Source: Gluconobacter morbifer G707 | GTDB lineage: Bacteria > Pseudomonadota > Alphaproteobacteria > Acetobacterales > Acetobacteraceae | Assembly (NCBI RefSeq): GCF_000234355.1 | Contig: NZ_AGQV01000001.1 | Coordinates: 372,001-436,000 of the forward strand | Direction: 5' to 3' | Length of the DNA: 64,000 nt | Shown here: in pieces, positions 30,084 to 38,453 of the stretch | Position numbering within the stretch: the stretch's first letter is position 1 | Layout: each line of letters opens with the position of its first letter | The notes under the pieces: model-generated | Seen by the model: the letters and a program-made list of their open reading frames with translations, nothing else | Told to the model about the DNA's origin: nothing | Databases searched by the model: none | Translations under genes and position numbers: made by a program

Positions 30084-30825
30084 ACATGGCGCTCACGACC
30101 TGTTGGGCTGTGTGGTCCTGTTTCGTGGCAACGATGGCGGCCAGATCCGGAAGGGTCTCGTCGCGCAGGATATAACCACGGCCCCAGACGGTTGCGATCA
30201 GATTACCTGCACCGACCTGCTGAAGTTTGCGGCGCAGTTTGCAGATGAAAACATCGATGATCTTCATTTCCGGCTCATCGATGCCGCCGTAAAGGTGGTT
30301 GAGGAAAGCGTCCTTTGTCAGGACAGAGCCTTTCCGGATCACCAGCAGTTCAAGAATGGCATATTCCTTCCCTGTCAGATGCAGGGGTTTGCCATCGACG
30401 GTGACGTTCTTTCCATTCAGGTCCAGTTCCAGACCGCCGACGCGCAGGCGCGGTTCAGCGAAGCCGCGGGAGCGGCGCATGACGGCCTGAAGCCGTGCGA
30501 TCAGCTCCCCTGTGTCATAGGGTTTGGTCAGATAGTCATCGGCGCCGGTTGCAAAAGCGCGAATCTTGGCCTGCGGGCGCAGCAGGGCCGAGAGCACCAG
30601 AACCGGTGTCATGATCCGGGCGCCCCGAATGCGGCGGATGACGTCATACCCTTCAACATCGTTCAGCATCAGTTCCAGAACCACGACGTCGTAGTCGTAA
30701 TGACGGAGCATTTCGATGGCTTCCTCACCGGAAGGTGTGTGATCCACCGTGAATGCCACATTGCGCAGCGTCTGGGCGAGGGCGGCAGAGGCATTCAGAT
30801 CACTGTCGACAAGAAGGATACGCAT
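30082..30825 (-). CDS. ctrA: CtrA-type response regulator with Glu at the phospho-acceptor position
   Basis: 247 residues with a receiver domain (1-115) and an OmpR/PhoB-type winged helix. The DNA-binding half (GKPLHLTGKEYAILELL, LTKDAFLNHLYGG, KIIDVFICKLRRKL) is nearly the same as Caulobacter CtrA, which makes the name firm. In the receiver, the DYDVVVLELMLND stretch has Glu51 where CtrA has the phosphorylated Asp51 (codon GAA). The acidic pocket reads VDSD, with Ser8 in place of Asp. Lys101 of LTKPYD is kept. The C-terminus ends SAM and lacks the two-alanine end that ClpXP uses on Caulobacter CtrA. It probably controls motility and cell-cycle genes, perhaps without phosphorylation. Confidence 0.9.
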   Translation of the reverse strand: MRILLVDSDLNASAALAQTLRNVAFTVDHTPSGEEAIEMLRHYDYDVVVLELMLNDVEGYDVIRRIRGARIMTPVLVLSALLRPQAKIRAFATGADDYLTKPYDTGELIARLQAVMRRSRGFAEPRLRVGGLELDLNGKNVTVDGKPLHLTGKEYAILELLVIRKGSVLTKDAFLNHLYGGIDEPEMKIIDVFICKLRRKLQQVGAGNLIATVWGRGYILRDETLPDLAAIVATKQDHTAQQVVSAM

Positions 30826-30976
30826 TCTTCAACTCCCGGATTGGTGAAGAGATGGTTACTACCCAAGGTTGTTATTGTCGACGGATGTAAATCAAAAAAC
30901 GTAAATTTCTCATTATTTTTCTACCTTGAGTAGCATCTTAAGGATTCCTTATTCCTTTGGGGATAGCCTTGGAGGT

Positions 30977-32350
30977 ATGAACGATTCTGCGGAAATTCCT
31001 TCTGGAAAGCCTATTTTTCCCGAGTTTTCGGCTATTTATGAATGGCTTGAGACGGTAGAGCTCATTGGTGCCTGCGGCACGGTCAAGGATGTGACCGGTC
31101 TGTGTGTGACTGTGGCGGGGCTGAACGGGCTTGTTTCTATGGGAGATCGAATCAGACTTGAAGCGCGGGACGGCCGTTCCATACAATCCGAGGTTGTGGG
31201 ATTTTATCAGTCCCAGGCGCGTGTCATGGCATTCGGTTCGCTGGAAGGCATTGGCCCGGGGTGCAGGGGACGGATTTCCCTGCGTGATCCGGGAGGGGGG
31301 CTGAGCGTAACCGACAACTGGCTGGGACGTGTGGTGGACCCTTTGGGCAAGCCGATTGATGGAAAAGGGCATTTGGTGCCCGGATATCGCAGGCAATCGG
31401 TACGCAACGCCCCTCCCAATGCTGGGGAGCGTGCCCGTCTGGGCGAACGGATTGATCTTGGCGTCAGGGCGCTGGATGCGTTCACGACCTGCCGCCGGGG
31501 ACAGCGGCTTGGCCTGTTCGCTGGGTCAGGTGTGGGCAAGTCAACGCTCCTGTCCATGCTCGCCCGGGGAGCGGGATGCGATGTTGCCGTGATCGGGCTG
31601 GTAGGTGAACGTGGGCGCGAAGTCCGGGAGTTTATCGAGGATGATCTAGGCGCTGATGGTCTGGCCCGGAGTGTCCTGGTCATCGCGACATCCGATTCGC
31701 CACCGCTGATGCGGCGGGAAGCGGCATTGGCGGCCATGACGATTGCCGAATATTTTCGGGATCAGGGAAAGTCCGTTCTTCTGCTGATGGATAGCGTGAC
31801 CCGTTTCTGCATGGCGCAGCGCGAGATCGGACTGTCAGCCGGCGAGCCGCCGGCAACGCGCGGATATCCGCCGTCCGTTTTTGCCGAACTGCCCAGACTT
31901 CTGGAACGGGCAGGCCCAGGCGAGGTCGGGCAGGGCATGATCACCGCCCTGTTCACGGTGCTGGTGGAAGGTGATGATCAGAACGAACCGGTTGCGGATG
32001 CGGTCCGTGGGATTCTGGACGGTCATGTCGTTCTGGACCGCAGGATCGGCGAGCAGGGACGTTATCCGGCGATTGATGTGTTGCGCTCCCTCTCGCGGGC
32101 GGTGCCGGGATGCAATTCACCCGAGGAAAATGACGTTACGCGCCGGGCCCGCGCCGTGATGGCCATCTATCAGCGTATGGCGGACATGATCCGGCTCGGG
32201 GCATACAAGGCGGGGACAGATCATGAGGTGGATGAGGCGATTCGTCTCATGCCGTTGCTGGATGCCTTTCTGACCCAGGGCCGAAACGAGCGCACAACCT
32301 GTGCGGAAGCCTTCGCCCGCCTGACCGATATCATGAAGACGGCGCAGTGA
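30977..32350 (+). CDS. fliI: flagellum-specific ATPase FliI
   Basis: 457 residues from the ATG at 30977; a GGAGG sits almost against this ATG, which is unusually close. The frame continues upstream to a TTG at 30926 without a better site, so the start is uncertain. FliI powers export through the flagellar type III apparatus. Walker A is FAGSGVGKSTLLSML near residue 170, followed by VIGLVGERGREVREF and the Walker B region VLLLMDSVTRFCMAQREIG. The GLSAGEPPATRGYPPSVF block is typical of FliI/YscN. It is divergent from ctrA, with fliJ following. Confidence 0.93.
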   Translation: MNDSAEIPSGKPIFPEFSAIYEWLETVELIGACGTVKDVTGLCVTVAGLNGLVSMGDRIRLEARDGRSIQSEVVGFYQSQARVMAFGSLEGIGPGCRGRISLRDPGGGLSVTDNWLGRVVDPLGKPIDGKGHLVPGYRRQSVRNAPPNAGERARLGERIDLGVRALDAFTTCRRGQRLGLFAGSGVGKSTLLSMLARGAGCDVAVIGLVGERGREVREFIEDDLGADGLARSVLVIATSDSPPLMRREAALAAMTIAEYFRDQGKSVLLLMDSVTRFCMAQREIGLSAGEPPATRGYPPSVFAELPRLLERAGPGEVGQGMITALFTVLVEGDDQNEPVADAVRGILDGHVVLDRRIGEQGRYPAIDVLRSLSRAVPGCNSPEENDVTRRARAVMAIYQRMADMIRLGAYKAGTDHEVDEAIRLMPLLDAFLTQGRNERTTCAEAFARLTDIMKTAQ

Positions 32351-32369
32351 ACCCTCAGGGAGAGACCAA

Positions 32370-32798
32370 ATGATGGAACAGTCCCCACTGGAGACGTTGA
32401 TGACCCTGCGCCAGCATGAACTGGACTCTGTGGAGGCAACCTTCGGAAAAGCGGTGGCGCGTGAGGCCGAGGCTGAAAAAGCACTGGCGCAGGCGCAGTG
32501 GAAGATTCTCTCGGAGCAGGCCTGTGCGTCGGATGCCCAGGCAGATGATGAGGCTGTGGAAGCTTTCAGCCGCTGGCTGCCGCTGGGTCGGAAGGCTGTT
32601 GCCGAGGCGCAGGAACGATGCCATCAGGCGGCGCTGGACCGGGAAACGGTTCGTGGTGCGCTTCTGGAGGCGCGGGCGGCGCTTGAGACGGTTCAGACCC
32701 TTCGGGATGAGCGCAGGGAGGAAGCCCGCCAGTCCGGTCTCCGGAAAGAACAGGCGGCTCTGGACGATCTGGCGTTACGTCGGGCGGACCTGCCCTGA
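32370..32798 (+). CDS. fliJ: FliJ-like flagellar export chaperone
   Basis: 142 residues, almost entirely alpha-helical coiled coil (LMTLRQHELDSVEATFGKAVAREAEAEKAL, then ETVRGALLEARAALETVQTL). FliJ is a weakly conserved coiled-coil stalk that fits in the FliI hexamer, so the identification rests on the fold pattern, the length and its place 19 bases after fliI. AGGGAGAG precedes the ATG pair at 32370/32373. The last 24 bases overlap the 3' end of the convergent gene 32775-33206. Confidence 0.72.
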   Translation: MMEQSPLETLMTLRQHELDSVEATFGKAVAREAEAEKALAQAQWKILSEQACASDAQADDEAVEAFSRWLPLGRKAVAEAQERCHQAALDRETVRGALLEARAALETVQTLRDERREEARQSGLRKEQAALDDLALRRADLP

Positions 32799-33206
32799 AG
32801 GGCCTGCCCGCAGGGTGTCGGCAATCTGCGTGGCAGTTCCGATGAGAGCGCAGGCCACGGGGTGGGTGCTGTCCCGCACGAAAGCGAGGATCAGGGTCCC
32901 ATCGCTGGAGAACAGGTCGCTTTTCATGCTGATGACCGGCGTGGTCATGCCCTCTTTTCCCGCAGCTTCGGCTGCATGAGCCATGATGCGGGTCACGGCT
33001 TTCTCAAGGGCGGGCAGAACCGCCGCAGGTGAAGATGCGCTGTCAGTCGCATGGGTGGCGAGGAGGTCATTCCAGCCTTCGCGCGTGATGAAAACCGGGA
33101 CGCCGTCAGGCGGCGTGTCACGTTCGGCGCGGAGGATCTGTCCGGACTGGGCGAGACCAACGATATCGACGGAAGGAAGGGAGGCCGGTTCGAGTGTGAC
33201 TGACAT
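32775..33206 (-). CDS. conserved-looking protein of unknown function
   Basis: 143 residues, no signal peptide or membrane segment. The first half (LPSVDIVGLAQSGQILRAERD, GVPVFITREGWNDLLATHA) looks like a small alpha/beta domain. The second half (AAVLPALEKAVTRIMAHAAEAAGKEGMTTPVISMKSDLF) includes an amphipathic helix, then SDGTLILAFVRDS and ACALIGTATQIADTLRAG. I do not recognise the family. It is last in a minus-strand run after the aminopeptidase and Gln-rich protein, but a terminator at 33239-33272 separates it from them. Its 3' end overlaps fliJ by 24 bases. Confidence 0.6.
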   Translation of the reverse strand: MSVTLEPASLPSVDIVGLAQSGQILRAERDTPPDGVPVFITREGWNDLLATHATDSASSPAAVLPALEKAVTRIMAHAAEAAGKEGMTTPVISMKSDLFSSDGTLILAFVRDSTHPVACALIGTATQIADTLRAGPSGQVRPT

Positions 33207-33238
33207 TCGGGCTTTCGCGGATTGGGACGGATGGGAGG

Positions 33239-33272
33239 AAAACCCTTTCCGGCACGTGTGTGCCAGAAAGGG
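33239..33272 (-). terminator. rho-independent terminator (minus strand)
   Basis: CCCTTTC-GGCAC (33243-33255) pairs with GTGCC-GAAAGGG (33260-33272) with one mismatch and a four-base loop. The minus-strand RNA then runs into TTTT (33242-33239). It ends the aminopeptidase/Gln-rich protein transcript six bases after that stop. Confidence 0.8.
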
Positions 33273-33278
33273 AAAGAA

Positions 33279-33833
33279 TCAGTGTGGCGGGCTGCCCATG
33301 GCCTGCATCAGGGCGCTGACCTGATCGGGATGGGCTTTGAAAAGCGCCACATTGGCAGGATTGGGGCTGGGCATGCCCTGCGGGAGCTGCTGGCCATTGC
33401 TGGCGGCCAGTGTCATGCCGAAGGCCGTCACACCCATGACGAAAGTCGCAGGTGTGAAGCCATGCTGCTGAAGGATCGGGGTGAGGCCTGGAACCTGCCC
33501 GACGCGGGCGATCGTCTGTTCCAGTGTTGCGCCCTGCGAATTGGGGGGCTGGATATTGCTGGCCTGAAGCGCGGACAGCGTGGCAGCGGCGCGGGGCATG
33601 AAATCCGGTGGCAGCGTGTAATGCATGGCCCGTTCGATATCTGCGCGGGCCTGCGGCGAAAGCTGCTGCTGTTGCTGGGGCTGCTGTGCCGGGTATGACT
33701 GCGTGCCGGGCTGACCGTCAACCTGCGTCTGGCTGGGATAGCCCTGATATCCTTGGGCCTGCGCTGCGAGCGGCGCGAGAGCTGCGGCGAGCAGGAGGGC
33801 GTACAGCCCGGATTTTCCATAACGTTGCATCAT
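33279..33833 (-). CDS. secreted Gln-rich protein of unknown function
   Basis: 184 residues from the ATG at 33833, whose first bases overlap the TGA of the aminopeptidase gene (ATGA). A clear signal peptide (SGLYALLLAAALAPLAAQAQ) is followed by a low-complexity Gln/Tyr/Pro stretch (YPAQQPQQQQQLSPQA). A helical domain comes next, with LPPDFMPRAAATLSAL, LEQTIARVGQVPGLTPILQQHG and NVALFKAHPDQVSALMQAMG. It is likely periplasmic. I do not recognise a family. Coupling to the aminopeptidase gene suggests cotranscription, and a terminator follows its stop. Confidence 0.7.
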   Translation of the reverse strand: MMQRYGKSGLYALLLAAALAPLAAQAQGYQGYPSQTQVDGQPGTQSYPAQQPQQQQQLSPQARADIERAMHYTLPPDFMPRAAATLSALQASNIQPPNSQGATLEQTIARVGQVPGLTPILQQHGFTPATFVMGVTAFGMTLAASNGQQLPQGMPSPNPANVALFKAHPDQVSALMQAMGSPPH

Positions 33834-35077
33834 GCTTTCACCCATTCACCAGCCCGCATCAGCGGTGTTTTCTGACCATCCTTGATGCCATCAAGGTCGA
33901 TCCTGTCTGAACCGATCATCCAGTCGATGTGGATAAGCGATGTATTGGCGCCACGCTCCAGAAGCTGCTCCGGCGTCAGGCCCTCGATGTCAAACAGGCA
34001 TTTCGTATAGGCCTGTCCGAGGGCGATGTGGCTGGACGCGTTCTCATCGAAGAGGGTGTTGCGATAAAGGATGCCGCTGGCTGAGATCGGAGAAGAGTGC
34101 GGTACAAGAGCAACCTCGCCGATGCGGCGCGCACCTTCGTCAGTATCGAGGATGCGATTGAGGACGTCCTCGCCTTGCGAGGCATGGGCTTCCACGATGC
34201 GACCGGCTTCAAAACGGACGGAAATCTCGTCGATCAGGGTGCCCTGATGGAACAGTGGCTTGGTGCTGCATACATGGCCATCAACGCGGGCGCGATGCGG
34301 GGTGGTGAAGATCTCTTCCGTCGGAATGTTTGGATTGCAGACGATTCCGTTGCCGGCCTCTTCCGAACCGCCCGCCCAGGCATGGCCATCCGCGAGCCCG
34401 ACCGTCAGATCCGTGCCGGGGCCAGTGAAATGCAGGGCGTCAAAGCGGCTTTCATTCATGTATTTCGCACGGGCATGCAGGCGTGCGTTATGCGCTTTCC
34501 ACTCGCCAACGGGATCAGCCACATCAACGCGTGAGGATTTGAAAATGCCGTTCCACAGGGCTTCGAGGGCCTCTGCTTCGGACAGGTCTGGAAAGACCTG
34601 TCTGGCCCAGGCCGGTGTGGCGCAGGCGATGATGTTCCAGTTCACGGCAAACTGCGTGATGAGTTCCATGGCCGGGCGGTTTGCCGCCGAGCTGGCGCGG
34701 TTGGCGCGGGCGATACGGGCGGGGTCCTGTCCCTTGAGAAGAGTCGGGTCGGAGCCCGTAATGGCCATGCGGGCCGCGCCTTCGCGGAAGGCCCGGGCCA
34801 TGCCGTCGGCAAGCCAGGTGGGCGCCGTATCGAAGGCGTCATCCGGAGCATGGATATAGCGGGCGAGGGTTGCCTCCCCGTCGGCGTACAGAGTTGTCAC
34901 GAGGGAGGCGCCGGCGCGGTAGGCATGTTCGGTCACGCGCCGGACGAGCGGAGCGGCTTCGAGCGGAGCGGTAATTAGGAGCTGCTGCCCGTGAGCCAGG
35001 TTCAGGCCGGTGCGGACGGCGACTTCACCCAGTCGGTCCAGAAGCTGTTCATGCGTAAAAGAGGATGAAGCGGACAC
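33830..35077 (-). CDS. M29 family metallo-aminopeptidase
   Basis: 415 residues matching the thermophilic-aminopeptidase (AmpS/AP-T, peptidase M29) family, which removes N-terminal residues using two metals. Recognisable family segments are LNLAHGQQLLITAPLEAAPLVR near the N-terminus, FHFTGPGTDLTV-like DALHFTGPGTDLTVGL, CNPNIPTEEIFTTPHR with a metal-ligand Glu, and the C-terminal HIALGQAYTKCLFD and HIDWMIGS segments that hold His and Asp ligands. No signal peptide, so cytoplasmic. It overlaps the start of the downstream secreted-protein gene. Confidence 0.88.
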   Translation of the reverse strand: MSASSSFTHEQLLDRLGEVAVRTGLNLAHGQQLLITAPLEAAPLVRRVTEHAYRAGASLVTTLYADGEATLARYIHAPDDAFDTAPTWLADGMARAFREGAARMAITGSDPTLLKGQDPARIARANRASSAANRPAMELITQFAVNWNIIACATPAWARQVFPDLSEAEALEALWNGIFKSSRVDVADPVGEWKAHNARLHARAKYMNESRFDALHFTGPGTDLTVGLADGHAWAGGSEEAGNGIVCNPNIPTEEIFTTPHRARVDGHVCSTKPLFHQGTLIDEISVRFEAGRIVEAHASQGEDVLNRILDTDEGARRIGEVALVPHSSPISASGILYRNTLFDENASSHIALGQAYTKCLFDIEGLTPEQLLERGANTSLIHIDWMIGSDRIDLDGIKDGQKTPLMRAGEWVKA

Positions 35078-35523
35078 GTCTGTCTCTCTCGCAGTGGAAA
35101 TATGAGGGATATGGTGGTCGCTGCCGTCCGGAAGTGCAAGTACAGCCCGCTTTTGTGCAGCTGCACGCCGGTTCTCATGTCTGTGGGATGGGACGAGGAC
35201 GGGCTTCCGGGAAATGGCAGGAGACAGAAACGCAGCCGGAAGCGGCGCCGCGCTGTGTTCTGTGCGGTCGGTCGATCCCGTCTCATGCGCGTTCTTCCCG
35301 TCACCATCTGAAGCCGAAGCTGAAAGGCGGCGGCCAGGGTGAGACGGTGCTGTTGCACCAGGTCTGCCATGCCACCATTCACGCCCATTTCAGCGAGACT
35401 GAGCTGGCACGCAGGCTGACCGAACCCGAAGCATTGCGGCGCGAGCCGGTTCTGGCGGCATTCATTGAATGGGTTCGCGACAAGCCGGATGATTTCCATG
35501 TCCGGACGCATGGCGTGACTTGA
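35065..35523 (+). CDS. HNH endonuclease-like protein
   Basis: Up to 152 residues. The core has CVLCGRSIP (first zinc knuckle), RHHLKPKLKGG with the HH of the HNH motif, and LHQVCHATIHAHFSE completing the beta-beta-alpha metal site. A conserved tail follows (LARRLTEPEALRREPVLAAFIEWVRDKPDDFH). It is a small HNH protein widespread in alphaproteobacteria, of unknown cellular role. The N-terminal 60 residues look non-conserved and overlap the divergent aminopeptidase start, so an ATG at 35188 or later is the more likely start. A glycosyltransferase gene follows. Confidence 0.75.
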   Translation: MKRTRLSLSQWKYEGYGGRCRPEVQVQPAFVQLHAGSHVCGMGRGRASGKWQETETQPEAAPRCVLCGRSIPSHARSSRHHLKPKLKGGGQGETVLLHQVCHATIHAHFSETELARRLTEPEALRREPVLAAFIEWVRDKPDDFHVRTHGVT

Positions 35524-35550
35524 ACGTTCAGGGGGGGTACGCTGCGCCCC

Positions 35551-36363
35551 ATGCAACCCGGACTTCATGTTTTCGCCGATGAAGGGCAGCCTGACCAGCG
35601 CCCGTTCGATGTCGCCGTGGTCATGCCCAGCCTTCTCCGTCCCACTCTTGTTCGGGCTCTGCGATCCGTTTTTGCCCAGACGGGTGACCTGCGAGTGCAG
35701 GTCATGATCGGTGTGGACTGCCTGCCATCCGGAGATGGGGCGCCAGAGGATGTGGATGCGCTGATCGTGGAGGCCTGTGCCAGTCGGCCGCCGGGATGGG
35801 TGGTAGAGGTTCTCTGGCCGGGATACTCGACCTCCCAGCGGCATGGCGGCTTTGGCCGTGCCATGGATGGCGGAGTACTGCGCAGTGTGCTGAGCCAGCT
35901 TTCGAATGCGCCGCGCGTGGCCTATCTGGATGATGACAACTGGTGGTCTTCCGATCACCTTTCATCGCTGTTGCAGGCCATCGACGGGGAGGACTGGGCT
36001 TGGTCGGGGCGATGGTTCATACATCCGCAGACGATGAAGCCGATCTGTGAGGATCTGTGGGAGTCCGTCGGGATCGGAGGCGGTGTCTTCCGGGAGCGGT
36101 TCGGAGGTTTCGTGGACCCGAACTGCCTTATGATCGACCGCGTGCGTATTCCGGAGGTGCTGGATCTGTGGAACCGTCCCCTGCCGGGGGATGAAAGCCA
36201 GATGAGCGCTGACCGGTCCGTCTTCAATCTGCTGAAGGGACGACCAGGGCGTCCGACCGGTCAGTATTCAGCCTGGTATGTGGTGCGCGAGACGGATGGA
36301 ATGCATCCGTTCCGCCTGCGCGCCATGGGGGAGGCATGGGAAAAGGCCGGTCAGGGCGACTGA
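35551..36363 (+). CDS. family 2-like glycosyltransferase
   Basis: 270 residues with a GT-A fold. The N-terminus reads FDVAVVMPSLLRPTLVRALRSVFAQ, the usual nucleotide-binding strand. The metal-binding acidic motif is VAYLDDDNWWSSDHL near residue 130, and GDESQMSADRSVFNLL near 215 may hold the catalytic acid region. No membrane segment, so it may act in the cytoplasm on a small or lipid-linked acceptor; donor and acceptor are unknown. It follows the HNH gene by 27 bases. Confidence 0.75.
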   Translation: MQPGLHVFADEGQPDQRPFDVAVVMPSLLRPTLVRALRSVFAQTGDLRVQVMIGVDCLPSGDGAPEDVDALIVEACASRPPGWVVEVLWPGYSTSQRHGGFGRAMDGGVLRSVLSQLSNAPRVAYLDDDNWWSSDHLSSLLQAIDGEDWAWSGRWFIHPQTMKPICEDLWESVGIGGGVFRERFGGFVDPNCLMIDRVRIPEVLDLWNRPLPGDESQMSADRSVFNLLKGRPGRPTGQYSAWYVVRETDGMHPFRLRAMGEAWEKAGQGD

Positions 36364-36423
36364 CGTTACTGACGGACCATTTTCCCGGGTGCCCTGTCAC
36401 GTCCGTTGGTTCCCGTTCTCCGG

Positions 36424-36702
36424 TTACATGGACCGGATGGTGTTGCGGCGCGGGCGCCGCTGACGCTCGGTTTCCTGCCGAGGTGTGCGGCTGGTGGCGC
36501 GTGCAGCCTTCTCTCGCGCGGCTTCCCGCAGTTCGGTCTCAAGCTCGCGGATACGCTTCTGGATGCTCTCCTTCAGGGCCGGAGAGGTGTGTGCCTTCAT
36601 CGTCGCGATGGTTTCCTTCAGATCACGGAGCTGCTTCTCCTTTTCCGAATGGTTGCGGCGGATAGGCTGATTGTCGGACATCTGTCCGTGGAATGCGCGC
36701 AT
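36424..36702 (-). CDS. small basic coiled-coil protein
   Basis: 92 residues (85 if the ATG at 36681 is used). The centre is a charged helix with heptad character (SEKEKQLRDLKETIATMKAHT, KESIQKRIRELETELREAAREK). The C-terminal tail is very Arg-rich (RTPRQETERQRRPRRNTIRSM), which could bind nucleic acid or a phosphate-rich partner. GAAGGA lies about 12 bases before the longer start. I do not recognise a family. It lies downstream of hisC on the same strand, 150 bases apart. Confidence 0.6.
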   Translation of the reverse strand: MRAFHGQMSDNQPIRRNHSEKEKQLRDLKETIATMKAHTSPALKESIQKRIRELETELREAAREKAARATSRTPRQETERQRRPRRNTIRSM

Positions 36703-36852
36703 GGTCTACGGTTATCCTTCATGGCACTTCGGAAACCTCCCGCACAGGCTGACCGGCGGTCCGGGCATGGGGGGATGGGGCGCATGACTGCACCCGTCTG
36801 GCCTCCGAAGGGTTCATGACTATGGGGCGGTCTCAGGGCCGCCCGGTTGATT

Positions 36853-37920
36853 TCAGGATCGGGGTACGAGGATATCTTGCAGGGCGTCTGTCAGGCGTGT
36901 GCAGGCCTCGTCGGTTCCGATCGTCACGCGCAGCCAGTTCTGGATGCGCGGGGTGGAAAGATGCCGGACCAGGATCGAGCGGTCGCGCAGGGCGGCGGCA
37001 AGAGGTCCGGCCGGTTGCGTCGAATGACGCATGAGAATGAAATTGGCACAGGATGGCAGGACTTGGAAGCCGAGATTTTCCAGAGCAGGTACAAGCCGTT
37101 CGCGACTGGTGATCACGCGGGACGTTATTTCTGACAGCCAGCCCGTATCCTGAATGGCGGCGATGGCGCCAGCCTGTGCGGGGCGGGACAGGGGATAAGA
37201 ATTGAAACTGTCCTTCACCCGGACAAGCCCTTCTATCAGTTCCAGAGAACCGATGGCGAAACCCACGCGCAGCCCTGCCAGCGCATAGGATTTCGAGAGC
37301 GTCTGGACGACCAGGAGATTGTCATGACGGTGTGTGAGAGCGATGGCCGACTCGGCACCAAAATCCACATAGGCCTCGTCGATGATGACAGTGCGGTCCG
37401 GGTGACGCTTAAGCAGCGTTTCGATCTTCGCGAGAGGAAGAGCGATGCCGGTATTGGCGTTCGGATTGGCGATGACAATGCCGCCGCAGGGACCGTCATA
37501 ATCGTCGATTTCGATCTCAAAGCGGTCATTCAGCGGAATGAAGCGGAAAGGCTGATCGAAGAGGCTACAGTAAACGGGATAGAACCCATAAGTGACGTCT
37601 GAATACAGGACCGGTTCGTCATCATGGAACAGGGCACGGAAAGCATGGGCCAGCACTTCATCCGAGCCGTTTCCGACGAAAACATGCGCAGCAGACGTCC
37701 CGAAGCGCTCCGCGATGGCGGTGCGCAGGTCCATGGCTGTCGGGTCCGGATAGAGCCGCAGATCATCATTCGCGCTGTCGCGGATGGCCTGAAGAACGTT
37801 AGGGCTGGGAGCGTAGGGAGATTCGTTCGTATTGAGCTTCAGGAGATTCGCAATCCGAGGCTGTTCGCCCGGGATGTAGGGGTGAAGATCCTGAACACGA
37901 CGGTTCCAGAAGCGGCTCAT
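36853..37920 (-). CDS. hisC: histidinol-phosphate aminotransferase
   Basis: 355 residues of the fold-type I PLP aminotransferases. HisC converts imidazole-acetol phosphate to histidinol phosphate. Marks are LKLNTNESPYAPSPNV at the N-terminus, LYPDPTAMDLRTAIAERFG, NPNANTGIALP with the PLP-contact Asn, DEAYVDFG, and the PLP lysine in TLSKSYALAGLRVGF. It is separate from other histidine genes, so a related aromatic aminotransferase role cannot be excluded. Its ATG overlaps the stop of the ankyrin gene (TCAT on the plus strand). Confidence 0.88.
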   Translation of the reverse strand: MSRFWNRRVQDLHPYIPGEQPRIANLLKLNTNESPYAPSPNVLQAIRDSANDDLRLYPDPTAMDLRTAIAERFGTSAAHVFVGNGSDEVLAHAFRALFHDDEPVLYSDVTYGFYPVYCSLFDQPFRFIPLNDRFEIEIDDYDGPCGGIVIANPNANTGIALPLAKIETLLKRHPDRTVIIDEAYVDFGAESAIALTHRHDNLLVVQTLSKSYALAGLRVGFAIGSLELIEGLVRVKDSFNSYPLSRPAQAGAIAAIQDTGWLSEITSRVITSRERLVPALENLGFQVLPSCANFILMRHSTQPAGPLAAALRDRSILVRHLSTPRIQNWLRVTIGTDEACTRLTDALQDILVPRS

Positions 37921-38408
37921 GCAGAAAAGAGCCCTGGCATGTGCTGACGGGTGGCGAGATCGCGCGCCGAGACGCTGTCCGCGTCCTTCATGTCAGGATT
38001 GGCACCGGCGGCGAGAAGCTGCTTCGCCATATCTTCGCGGTTGAACATGATGGCAAACATCAGCGGTGTGCGCCCGGCATGGTTGGCATGATCGACCTGT
38101 GCGCCATGGGCGATCAGGAGGGTCGCGATGTCAGTCAGGCCCTTGAACGCCACGCCGGAGAGGGCGGTCGCGCCCTTGAGATCCGTGGCTTCCGTATTCG
38201 CGCCCCGTTCGAGGAGAAGACGCGTGGCCTCGATGTGTCCGTTATAGGTCGCGACGATCAGAGCGGTGTAGCCCCGGCTGTCTGGGGTGTCGATCGCCAT
38301 GCCGGCGTCGAGGAACTGGGTCAGGAGGTCCGTGTCACCTTCGCGGGCGGCATCGATGAAAAGGGCAGTAATCTGATCGGATGTAAAATTGACGGTTTGG
38401 GCGCTCAT
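37917..38408 (-). CDS. ankyrin-repeat protein
   Basis: 163 residues made almost wholly of ankyrin repeats: LFIDAAREGDTDLLTQFLDAGM, DSRGYTALIVATYNGHIEATRLLLERGANTE, then ATALSGVAFKGLTDIATLLIAHGAQVD and GRTPLMFAIMFNREDMAKQLLAAGANPD. This gives four repeats plus caps. No signal peptide. Ankyrin proteins bind partner proteins, and the partner is unknown. It is translationally coupled to hisC (4-base overlap), an arrangement seen in related bacteria that does not by itself explain its role. Confidence 0.85.
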   Translation of the reverse strand: MSAQTVNFTSDQITALFIDAAREGDTDLLTQFLDAGMAIDTPDSRGYTALIVATYNGHIEATRLLLERGANTEATDLKGATALSGVAFKGLTDIATLLIAHGAQVDHANHAGRTPLMFAIMFNREDMAKQLLAAGANPDMKDADSVSARDLATRQHMPGLFSA

Positions 38409-38453
38409 GATGCTTTCCGCGAAAGGGGAGAGAAAAATAGCAATGACGGAAGA

